From Branchiostoma lanceolatum (Eukaryota > Chordata > Leptocardii > Amphioxiformes > Branchiostomatidae), in NCBI RefSeq assembly GCF_035083965.1, contig NC_089730.1, forward strand, positions 19,820,742 to 19,884,741: a stretch of 64,000 bases of DNA, written 5' to 3'. Numbering within the stretch: position 1 is the stretch's first letter; each line of letters opens with the position of its first letter. Positions 8,425 through 17,748 of this stretch are shown piece by piece. A program made the translations under genes and the position numbers. The notes under the pieces are model-generated. The model worked only from the letters and a program-made list of their open reading frames with translations. It did not search any database and had not been told where the DNA came from.

Positions 8425-9507
8425 ATGGACGAGCCAAACAGTGTGATCCATGTTAACGACATGGCTATTGGACAACTTGGGAATGATACAAACAACAAAG
8501 AGGACCAGACTACAGACACGGGGAGGCAGCAGAGAAAAGAATGCAAGATTCCATGTGAGGAAATGTGCAGTGAAGGCTCTTCTCAGTCTGATAATGGAGC
8601 ACACAGTAGATCTAGAGAGGACCAGACAACAGGCACAAGAAGGCAGCAGAACAAGAAAGGGGAGAGTCCATGTGAGGAAACCCGCGGTGTCACAGGTTTT
8701 ACCCAGCCTGATAACAGAACAGACAGCAGAGAGAACCGGACAGCAGACACGAGAAGGCAGCAGGACAAAGACGACAAAGACATCCCATGTAAAGAAGCAA
8801 GTGACACCAACCCTACCAAGCCTGACATAAATGCTGCATTCCATGCTACTTCTCAGAACAGTACAGTACAGAGGGACAAGCGTGTGAACAACTCTAAAGT
8901 AGATTCGCCCTTGTATGTTTGTGAACAGTGTGGGTACAGTACACATTCCAGTCGCATCCTATCTAAACATGTGAGTGAGCACAACAAAGCAAAACCCTCC
9001 AAGTGCGCCCCTTGTGACTTTTGTACAGTGAGGAAAGGCAAAGGTCGTTTAAACCTACATAAAACCAAGGAGGTCCTTAAAACTAAAAGGAGAGTCAGAC
9101 AAGCAGGCCCACCCTATAAGTGTAAACACTGTGATTATACAACAGAAAAATACAATACTCTATATCAACACACACTCTCCATACACACTGGGAAGAAACC
9201 CTACATGTGTGGAGAGTGTGGATACAGGACAGATTATAAGCAGAGGTTGGTAATACATATGAGAACGCACACTGGGGAAAAACCTTACAAGTGTGGACAT
9301 TGCGAATATTCTGCCACACATCATAACGCTTTGAAAAAGCACATATTGGCTATACACACCAACGAGAGACCCTACGTGTGTGAGAGGTGTGGATACAGGA
9401 CGGCTCAAAAGTCGTCTCTGCGGACTCACCAGAAGTCTTACTGGTGTAGCGTCTTACTTCGGGAGGAACAAGAAGAGGAGGAGAGAGAGAAACTCTTATA
9501 TGGATGA
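8425..9507 (+). CDS. C2H2 zinc-finger protein 2 with Q/T-rich N-terminal repeats
   Basis: Frame of 360 aa from the ATG at 8425, three bases after an acceptor (TTGTTCTCAG), so an upstream untranslated exon is likely. I prefer this ATG to an earlier in-frame one because it sits inside the predicted exon and matches the start of gene 3 (MEEP / MDEP). Residues ~25-140 hold three imperfect tandem repeats (T.TRRQQ..K....PCEE) with no known fold. Residues ~165-350 carry about six C2H2 fingers; the second is degenerate. The last, YVCERCGYRTAQKSSL, ends HQKSYWC, so its final ligand is Cys (C2HC). The acidic tail EEQEEEEREK closes the protein. It is probably nuclear DNA-binding; its targets are unknown. 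Confidence 0.88.
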   Translation: MDEPNSVIHVNDMAIGQLGNDTNNKEDQTTDTGRQQRKECKIPCEEMCSEGSSQSDNGAHSRSREDQTTGTRRQQNKKGESPCEETRGVTGFTQPDNRTDSRENRTADTRRQQDKDDKDIPCKEASDTNPTKPDINAAFHATSQNSTVQRDKRVNNSKVDSPLYVCEQCGYSTHSSRILSKHVSEHNKAKPSKCAPCDFCTVRKGKGRLNLHKTKEVLKTKRRVRQAGPPYKCKHCDYTTEKYNTLYQHTLSIHTGKKPYMCGECGYRTDYKQRLVIHMRTHTGEKPYKCGHCEYSATHHNALKKHILAIHTNERPYVCERCGYRTAQKSSLRTHQKSYWCSVLLREEQEEEEREKLLYG

Positions 9508-10322
9508 TCAAATGACTAACTTAACTATGATGCAACTAAGACTGATACATTGCTGAACATTCATGTGTACAAATAAGAAGGACTTGATTTCTGTCAGTGC
9601 TTGAAATAGCACTTGGATACGCAGGAAAAACTGGAATTGTGCAGATATTTTTTATGTCTACCTTCAACCTGTACTGGTCCACTAAGGACAGGTGGCATAC
9701 AGTAGTGGACATAGTATTGATACTGTGAGTTTTTATAACAGCATCCTTGAATGCTGCAGATTACATTAGAAACATAGTCTAAGCATTGTTTTAGATGGAC
9801 CAAAAGACTAAGAAAGTGAGGTTATGTTGAATGTTACATCTCCAGTCCAGTTATGCAGAAAAAAATGTATTTTGAACCTTCTCTGCTAATATCCAGAATG
9901 GCTAACAGATCATTTCTATTCTTGTTATATATAACGTTATATATATATATACGGTAACTATAATGGGACAACAAAGGCAAACTTATTCATAATTGCAACC
10001 GAGAAGATCTTCAAATTAAAAGAAACATGTTGTTGCCAAACGTTTTATGTATTTAGAGCTAGGTGGAACATTGTATGGATCAGGGTTGTGAGCTTGATAT
10101 ACCAACTTATGAATAAAGGGTGCAACTCAGTCTGCCCAATTGTAATTCAATCTGTCGATCAGTGATGCATAGCTTCTGGAGATGCTGTTTACTAATAAAC
10201 AAATAAACGCAAACATGTTTAAAATGTTAGCTTCTTCGCGCAAGTAATTATTGCACAGTCGGGCAGACGATCAAAATTACACAAAGGTCAAATATTGCTC
10301 TTCGGTGACCTTTTTTTCGCCT
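9508..10322 (+). other. 3' region of gene 2
   Basis: No coding signal after the stop. AATAAA at 10112-10117 is the best polyadenylation candidate (about 600 bp 3' UTR); AATAAAC words follow near 10195. A short AT palindrome (TATATATAACGTTATATATA) is at about 9927. Confidence 0.45.
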
Positions 10323-10382
10323 GGGTCATCAGGTACATTTGTGTGACCTTTGAACTACAGCAGGGTTGGTCCGCCATTTTGA
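10323..10382 (+). promoter_or_regulatory. Shared promoter module of gene 3 (opposite orientation)
   Basis: GGGTCATCAGGTACAT, then TGACCTTTGAACT (DR1-like with changes), then GGTCCGCCATTTTG (YY1-type) run in the same order as the minus-strand modules of genes A and B when those are read on their own strand. It lies about 90 bp before a good donor. The nuclear-receptor site is the least well kept of the three. Confidence 0.55.
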
Positions 10383-10472
10383 CAAATTTCTGTCTTTGCT
10401 TCTCTCGATTCCGACCAGATTTTTAGCATAATTATTAACACGTAGTACACCGCCGACAGCATAGAATAAGAG
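10383..10472 (+). other. Probable untranslated first exon of gene 3
   Basis: Ends ATAAGAG|GTAAGG, a strong donor, directly after the promoter module. The next exon starts after TTTTTATAG at 10860. The start of transcription is not known. Confidence 0.45.
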
Positions 10473-10862
10473 GTAAGGCCTTCATCTATTACCCGTCTTA
10501 CCGTCTTGTGCTGAGACCGCAGAAACTTGTAGTCATGACTGCGTTTTTGAGGATTCGCTAAAATGGGGAGGGGGGCACCAAGCAGACGGTAAACAAATAC
10601 GATAGAAACGCACTAAGGTTATCATTTTTATAAGGTCTGTTTTATGATACTTTTATTGTGATAACCTGCTTCACCTGATCCCAGCCAAGTTAGTATAGGA
10701 CGACGCAAGTTATTGACTGTCACAACTTTCACAACTAGGTAGAGTCATTATTTGAATACCAGATACCCTCTGTGATAGTAGGACTTAAAGCGTGCATATC
10801 GATGAATGTCTGAATAACATATAACCTTAAAATCTTGCATACTTCTTATCTTTTTATAGAAA

Positions 10863-12139
10863 ATGGAGGAGCCAACTTGTTTGTCTCCTGTTGAAGACCT
10901 GTCTTCTAGAACACCTGGGAACGAAGCCAGCAGCAGAGAGGCCGAGTCAACAGGCACAGAAGGGCAGCAGGAGGAGGAGACATTGGGTCCTAATGTGAGT
11001 TGTTACTGATGGCTAATCCCTAATTTAGGAGTGAGCAGTGACAGACCTTCCTTCAACGGCTCCTCGTATCTTTCAACAACATTTTGTTTGTTTATAGAGT
11101 AGCATAATTTGTTTTATAGATGCATGGAGGTTGGTTGGTTGGTTGGTTGGTTGGTTGGTTAGTTAGTTGGTTGGTTGGTTGGTTGGTTGGTCTACCAGTA
11201 CCACACTATATAACGTCTCATGCATTGTGCCTGTTACAATTGATTGAGTGAGTGAGTGAGTGAGTGAGTGAGTGAGTGAGTGAGTGAGTGAGTGAGTGAG
11301 TGAGTGAGTGATAGGCTGTTGGATGGATGGCTTCATTCATTCCTTCATCCATTCATTCATTCATTGCATGATTGATTGATTGATTGATTGATTGATCTCT
11401 TCATGTACAGGGTTCACCTGAAGAACAGAAGAACGACCAAGTGGCAAAGGCAGCTCCTTATGCAAACAACATGTGTGTCACCTGTGGGTACAGCACAGCG
11501 AGCATGTCAGACCTGTACCAACACGTCAGGACACATAAACAAACAAACAAACAAACAAATACAAATACAGGTGACAAACCTCACAAGTGCTGCCTGTGTG
11601 ACTATTCTGCAGCACAGAAAACCGCCCTGACCCAACACATGCACGTCAAACACACCAGCAAGAAACGTTACGTATGTGCAGAGTGTGGGTATACTACGCC
11701 ATTCAAGTCTGTCCTCACCATGCATATGAGGAAACATACAGGCGAGAAACCCTACATTTGCCGGGAGTGTGACTTTGCTACGACACGCAAGGGTAACCTC
11801 GACCAACACATGTACAAACACACGGGAGAAAAACCCTACATGTGTGGGGAGTGTGGGTTGAGGACGGCTTGCAGGTCCCACCTGTATGTGCATATGAGAA
11901 AACACACCGGTGAGAAACCCTTCAAGTGCGACCAGTGCGACTATTCCGCGCCGAAGAGATCCCAGCTACAGCGCCACCAGCGTAAGCACGTGCCGTGGGA
12001 GGAGAGACAGTACGTGTGCGACAGGTGTGGTTACAGGACGGCGTGCAAAGAGCACCTGCCGAAGCATCAGAAGTCCTACTGGTGTAGCGTCGCTCTTCGT
12101 GAATATGAAGAGGAAGAGGAACAACAAAGAGGTGACTAA
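10863..12139 (+). CDS. C2H2 zinc-finger protein 3 (two coding exons)
   Basis: Exon 1 is 10863-10994 (MEEPTCLSPVEDL..., 44 codons, donor AAT|GTGAGT). Exon 2 is 11411-12139 (acceptor TGTACAG, phase 0). Together they encode 286 aa. Exon 2 carries seven C2H2-type fingers. The linker between fingers 1 and 2 is enlarged by a CAAA microsatellite, read as [15 protein letters not shown] instead of a five-residue TGEKP. The last finger ends HQKSYWC, making it C2HC, followed by SVALRE and an acidic tail, as in gene 2. The N-terminal exon resembles gene 2 (GNEASSREAES.. versus GNDTNNKEDQT..), so these are duplicates. It is probably a nuclear DNA-binding protein of unknown target. Confidence 0.88.
11128..11396 (+). 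repeat. Cluster of tetranucleotide microsatellites in the gene 3 intron
   Basis: Successive (GGTT)n, (GAGT)n and (GATT)n tracts separated by short unique DNA. The (GATT)n run stops about 13 bp before the splice acceptor of coding exon 2. Confidence 0.95.
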
Positions 12140-12638
12140 AACCTTACACTCCTGATCGGTGTGTTTGTTTTTGTCTTCAAGACAGTGACACAAATAAGCT
12201 TAGGCTGACACTTAATCTTTACTAAGAAAATGAGTCGTAAATTTGTGTAAGGGGATATGTAATGAGCAGCTGACAAGTTGCTGTGATGATATTCTGTATA
12301 AAGTTCTATAATCAGAACATGAGTATATACATTGTGTATTACTGTAAATGTAGAAATGTTTGCGGTGGTTTTATGTTCGCATTTTTTGCGGTAAACTCTT
12401 AAAACCACAGCAAACTTTGTGAATTCATTGCATTTAATGTTCTTTATCTATAGCTGTAAAAGACATTTTTTTTAAGTTTCCATACTTTTTCTATGTCACT
12501 TGTCTTGAGTTCTCTCTCATTGTCATATCTCCATATTCATAATGTTGCCAGAACTTGGGTATTGGTTGATATTTCAAATTTTTCCATTTTGGCTGGTACT
12601 TTAAAATGTTCCATCTTGTGACTGTGCGTGTTGTCTAA
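12140..12638 (+). other. 3' region of gene 3 / upstream of gene 4
   Basis: No coding signal apart from a TACTGTAAATG-family element at 12340-12434. No clear AATAAA is seen shortly after the gene 3 stop, so its transcript end is undetermined. TTGCCTCTAG at 12639-12648 looks like the acceptor of the gene 4 exon. Confidence 0.4.
12340..12434. mobile_element. TACTGTAAATG MITE, short copy
   Basis: Starts TACTGTAAATGTAGAAATGTTTGCGGTGGTTTTA and ends with the loose inverse (AAACCACAGCAAACTTTG...GCATTT). Longer relatives lie at 25120-25305 and 41243-41427. Confidence 0.6.
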
Positions 12639-12648
12639 TTGCCTCTAG

Positions 12649-13646
12649 TGCTAAACAAGCAAAGCCGTGGGATTCCTGGCCAAGAATCTCCCACTGGACA
12701 TCCTGGGAACGAGACAAGCATTAAAGAGGGCCAGACAGAAGCACAGGAAGACACAAGCACAGGAAGGGAACGAGACAAAGAGAAGGAAAGGAACAGTGAA
12801 ATTTCCTCCCAAGATGACAAACAAGACAGTGCAGAACAGATGGACACACATGTGGCAAACAGTCATGTTGATTTGCCCATGTACGTGTGTGATGAGTGTG
12901 GGTACAGTACAGAAACCCAGTCCAACCTGTCAAAACATATGCGAAAGCACACCAAAGGAAAACCTTACAAGTGTGACCAGTGTGACTTTTGTTGCAAGGG
13001 AAAAGTTGACTTTGACCTACACATGCGTAGACACAGGTATGAACAATCTCGGAGAGAGGCAAACAATTCAGGCAAAAGAAAAAAACGCTCAGGCAAAAAG
13101 CTGTTAAAGAAAAATTTAGAAAAACACCAGATAAAAGATTCTATTGAGAAACCCTTCAAATGGGTTGTGAATAAAAACATGCTAGAATCATCACAAATGG
13201 CCAAACACACTGGTGAGAAATCCTTCACATACCAGTCTCATAATTCTGCTGTGCAGAAAACGTCTCTAGAGCCTCATATGACTGAACACACTAGTGAGAA
13301 AGACTTCAAAATTTACCAATCTGGGTACTCTTCTGCAAATACAAACTCTCTCAAGCCACATATGGCTAAATACACTAGTGAGAAAACCTTCAAATGTGGC
13401 CAGTCTGACTATTTTTCTGTGCATAAGAACTTTTTCAAGCCACATATGACTAGACACACTGGTGAGGAATCCTTCAATCGTGCCCAGTCTGCTGCCCAGT
13501 CTGACATTTCTAGGGTAAATAATAACCCTTTAGAGTCACGCATGGCTAAACAGACTGCTGTGGAACTTTATATGTGTGGAAAGTGTGGGTACACTGCAGC
13601 TGAGGGATCGGACTTATCCAAACATCCATGTGTATTTCCTGTGTAA
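12649..13646 (+). CDS. Decaying C2H2 zinc-finger gene 4 (coding exon, start missing)
   Basis: An open frame of about 330 codons follows the acceptor-like TTGCCTCTAG and stops at 13646. There is no ATG at the position where genes 2 and 3 start, so an upstream exon must supply one, or the gene is dead. The N-terminal part (GHPGNETSIKEGQTE) matches genes 2 and 3. Fingers 1 and 2 are intact (YVCDECGYST.., YKCDQCDFCC..). The next fingers keep linkers and spacing but lose zinc ligands: FKWVVNK, FTYQSHN, FKIYQSGY, FKCGQSDY and FNRAQS lack one or both cysteines. The last unit ends early (SKHPCVFPV). A Lys-rich stretch (SGKRKKRSGKKLLKK) separates the two parts. The frame has stayed open, so the decay is recent or the protein is under other constraint. 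Confidence 0.6.
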
Positions 13647-14280
13647 TACTATACACTACGTCAGTTAGATCATATTGGCTAACACGACTGCCTGTCTATC
13701 TTTAGACTTATATATTAAAAGCTTCATCATAAGATTTGTGTCTTCTAAAGTTTTTTTGAATCTGTGGCGAAACTGATACAAAGGATAAAATAAAATGTTC
13801 TGTACCCATATCTAGGTTATATCAGGAGTCATGTACGATAGATCTAAGAGTTTGAAATAGGTGTTCTACTTGAAAGTCCATGCTCAAATGTATTTTACAG
13901 TGTCAATCTTTCGTGTTACAGTTTTCTTATTACAGGTATTCGCATACATATTTGCATACACATTTCACACAAATCATATCTGATTAATGCTATTTTCCCA
14001 AGTCTCACATTCAGGACACAAAACAAACCAATCGTGGACAAGGTCTAGCTAGCAAATGTAACTGTTACAACATTCACATACATGTACATAATGTGTCAAA
14101 TGTATAGATAGATAGTTATCTAATGATTTCAATACAACCAACATTTGCAACATCTGTCTTATCGAGGACAATAAATGGCTGTCACAGCCTGCTTTAAATC
14201 CAATGGCATCAAAATTGAACGACGACTTAAGACGAATGTGACCGCGATGTAAAGTTTATCTAACAATTAATGCCACCTGG
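13647..14280 (+). other. 3' region of gene 4, no further gene
   Basis: AATAAA at 13789-13794, about 140 bp after the stop, is a good polyadenylation signal. The rest is AT-rich with no visible gene. Confidence 0.5.
13789..13794 (+). terminator. Polyadenylation signal, gene 4
   Basis: AATAAA within AAGGATAAAATAAAATG, correctly placed after the gene 4 stop. Confidence 0.5.
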
Positions 14281-14292
14281 GTCATAGTCTTT

Positions 14293-14589
14293 ACCGGTGC
14301 AATGGCCTAGTGGGTAGAGTGTTCGCCTTGCGTACGGTAGGTCGTGAGTTCGAACCCCGGTCGGGTCATACCAAAGACTCTAAAAATGGTACACACTACT
14401 TTCTCTGCTTAGCACTCAGCATTTGGGAAAGAGTATAATAGTTAAACACACGCCACTACCAGTGAACTAGCCCCCCTGCTGTAGTGACTTGCACAAAGTT
14501 GTGTGGCCCAGGGCTGCCGAAACGGAGATGGGCGTCGACTTATGCACCGTCATGGTGCGGGGAGGACTTTAACTTTTTAACTTTAACGA
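14293..14589 (+). mobile_element. tRNA-derived SINE with target duplication
   Basis: The first ~75 bp are tRNA-like: a box A (TGGCCTAGTGG) and a box B (GAGTTCGAACCCC) with proper spacing. A 220-bp body with no tRNA similarity follows, ending in a T/A-rich tail. GTCATAGTCTTT flanks it exactly on both sides (14281-14292 and 14590-14601), a 12-bp target duplication that defines the element. Confidence 0.9.
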
Positions 14590-14601
14590 GTCATAGTCTT
14601 T

Positions 14602-15184
14602 GTCATTGGTACTGAAGGGCCAACCAATCTATCTCCTCTGTCAATCACTTACAAAAAGGAACGGCCTAGTACATATAGTATGAGTATAATCAATAAACAC
14701 AGCAGGTAGCATTTTTTTCATTTTAGCGTTAAAGGCAACCAAAGCAATATTAGTGCCCCAAAAAATGAAATAATTCTGAATTTTTTATGGTAGTGACATT
14801 TACTAACACTGTTTAGCACATTTGCGTAGTAACTTCATACTTTTTAAAGCATTTTAAAACAGCGCAAAAAAAAACGATTTTTAGTGAGTTCTCACATCAC
14901 AACGACAGCGTATTTGTGCACCATGGACGTCGCTATACAGATGATGATGATGATTGGTTTATTTCATATCATTAAAAAGTATCACAGTTTCGCAGTGCAC
15001 GCGACGTGTGTACTGAATTGAACTGGGACTACATTATACATTATTAGCTTCATAAAATTATTTGAAGCTCCCTAACACAGTGTGATAGTGTTGTTTGAAC
15101 TAACCATGTGTAGAAATGACTGAATAAATTGACTTCCAAAATCCGTTTTTTAAGGCCCTAATATTGCTTGAGTTTCCTTTAACG
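14602..15184 (-). other. 3' UTR and flank of the lectin-mosaic gene
   Basis: The minus-strand sequence after the stop at 15185 has no coding signal. TTTATT at 14958-14963 (AATAAA in gene orientation) would give a 3' UTR of about 225 bp. A short ATG-repeat run lies at 14939-14952. Confidence 0.5.
14958..14963 (-). terminator. Polyadenylation signal, lectin-mosaic gene
   Basis: AATAAA on the minus strand, 222 bp past the stop codon; the first such word downstream that I found. Confidence 0.5.
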
Positions 15185-17748
15185 TTAAGCCCTAGGCCGT
15201 ATTTTCATCTCAGTGAACTTAAGGGACTCTGTGTGCCCTCTGAAGGTAAACCAGTTGATCCCCTTCCCGTAGGTGTCGTCTCCGTACGCGCCGTTCAGGT
15301 TAGCGTGTTGGCACGCATCGTACCACCAGGCTCCTGTAAAGGAAACGGCGCAGTGCAGGTTTGACGGGTCGTTGTCACTGTCCTTCGTGCTGAACGGCTT
15401 CCCGTCGTGTTTGGCCATGCTGTCTCCTGAAGGAAGAGGTAGGGCTATTTTCTTAATTTTTTTTTTCATTTTATTCATATTGCAAAATAACAAATTAACA
15501 AAATAGCAATACAATAAGGCAACACATAAACCACGGATAGAAAGCAAAAGTATGACACAACAAACAAACGAAAAAACAATCAAGAATCAACAGATAACCA
15601 GCCAACTAACACAATACTAATACAGGAGAAAAATCAATGATAACACTCTTTTACAGCAATAAATAACTAGATATAGATAAAGAAGAGAAATCAATGATAA
15701 CACATTTTAACAGCAATCAAATAACTTGATATAAATAAAGAAGAGAAATCAATGATAACACAATGACTGACAGAGGTTTGGTTATCTATTCAACAATATT
15801 TAGGAAATGTAACGGTACTGTGAAGTTCCCACATAGTAGCTCTTGTTTGTGGTCGTGGGGCAGACAAACAAGGCAACTGTCTACTGAAATATCCAGCAGA
15901 AGACTAGTAGTATGGCTGTGCCATGTTTTACGATCGTATCCCAAAAGTTGTTTTATGTTTGGCCACTGAGAGAAAGAGGAAACGAGGATATCCCAAAACC
16001 ATATGGAGACGCACTGTGGCTAGAGATCTGGAGGCCATGGGATCACCCGGGATTCAATCACATGGGATGCAGCGTAGTCCTTTGGTTGGCTCCCCTAAAG
16101 TGACTGCAGTAAACAGGGTTCTCTTAAACCCCTTATAGCTTATCCTATAATAATGGTACTTACTGTTGTATACTGTAACATTATGATACTGTGATTATGA
16201 TGATAATGATAATATTAAATCTGAGGTAATGTTAAAGCGGATGACAAAATGTAGATTCGAGGCAAGATTGTGTGGTGACTCTCTTTTGTGTATTATGCTT
16301 ATGATGTACTAGCCGCCTATCTTTGTGGAATAGATGACAACATCGATCAGGCTGTCGAACTGATTTAAAAAAAAAGGCATGCCATACACGTCTAGTCTTT
16401 ACCAGAATCCATGGGTTGCTGGAAAAATTGTATAAGTTGGTCATATTGACTGAATAATGTGCCAGAGAAGGTAGCCAAACATAAAGCTGCCATCTGCAAC
16501 CCAAGACTGGCTAACTCATTTGGCATATTATCCAGTCTATTCGGCCATCTTCTACAATTTTTCAAGCAGCGTAAAGCGCCATGTAATGAACTTATACATA
16601 CCTGCGGTTCCACTATAACCTCCAACGCTCAGCCTGTACTTGTCTGACTCATCCCCGACGCTGAAAGCGTCGTACACAGCATACGCAGTCACCCCATCCA
16701 CAGCCTCCAAATCCACCCTCAGGTCGTAGGCCTTCTGTGACGTCAGGAGATGGATGTTGTCGTTGCCGAGCCAGAACTCCCCGCTCACGCTGCTGGAGGG
16801 GAAACCTTCTTTGTACTTGTTCCAGTCCAAGTAGAAGTCCACCGAGCCGTCTTGACGTCTCTGGAATACCTGTGTAATTTCAGAACAGGTTGAGTGCAAG
16901 ACAAACACTTAAAACGTACAACGTACAATGTACCATCAGATCTGGGTGAGTGAGGAAAGCCGTGTAAAGTGTCTTCTCTAAGGACGCAACCTCCAGCCAG
17001 GAATGCTAGTCCTGATGAAAGCGGCATTGTACACTGCTGGTAGTGCAAGAAACGCGTGTTTGCACATGCGCTATGCATTGGTACACAGACATGCACACAC
17101 GCATACCAATCATATATAATATCATCATCTATATAGTTTACACAGTTATGTAGACTGGCATACAAGGATATACGCAAACACACAGACGCATATAGGACGT
17201 TTCTAGGACTGCAGATGCAGGAACAAGTGGATGATGATGATGATAGACGCACACACATATACATACATGATATATATACGTCGATACACACACACACGCA
17301 CGCACGCATAAACAAACTTCGGCACTCACACACATACACAGTATTACATATTTAACCCCCTCGAAAAACCTTGGAGGTTTCGGGTTTTCCCTTCGTGTTT
17401 TTTCTTTAAAGTGTTGTATCAAAATGTACCTGTTTTTTCGTTTGCAAATGAACAAACAATAAACAACAAACACACACACGCACACACGCATACACATAGA
17501 TACACATAGATACACACAGATACGGACACACACACACACAGGCAAGCCAAAATAAAACCCTCTCTTGAGACATAGGGACTATCTGAGCCGTACCGTCCAG
17601 CCGCCTCCGTCGGTGTCCATGTCGCAGTACACCAGAAGCCCGCCCGGGCTGTCCCCGGGGTACACCGTGTAGGGTCCGCTGGGCAGGTCTGGGTCGGAGA
17701 GCTGGATATCCTTACAGTCTTCTGGTAAAATGGCAGGTCCTCGTGGTC
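15185..17748 (-). CDS. Fibrinogen C-terminal (FReD) module, exons 31-33
   Basis: Exons 17594-17748, 16602-16869 and 15185-15426 encode the last ~220 aa. Typical signposts are [16 protein letters not shown] near the start, [13 protein letters not shown] in the middle, and [13 protein letters not shown] (calcium-site type) with [13 protein letters not shown] near the end. In ficolins and tachylectins this region forms an acetyl-group binding pocket. Length and cysteines fit a full domain. The protein ends RPRA and a TAA stop. Confidence 0.93.

Noticed and set aside
14293..14370. Functional tRNA gene
   Set aside because: Box A and B are present, but the tRNA-like part is imperfect and continues into a SINE body enclosed by a 12-bp target duplication.
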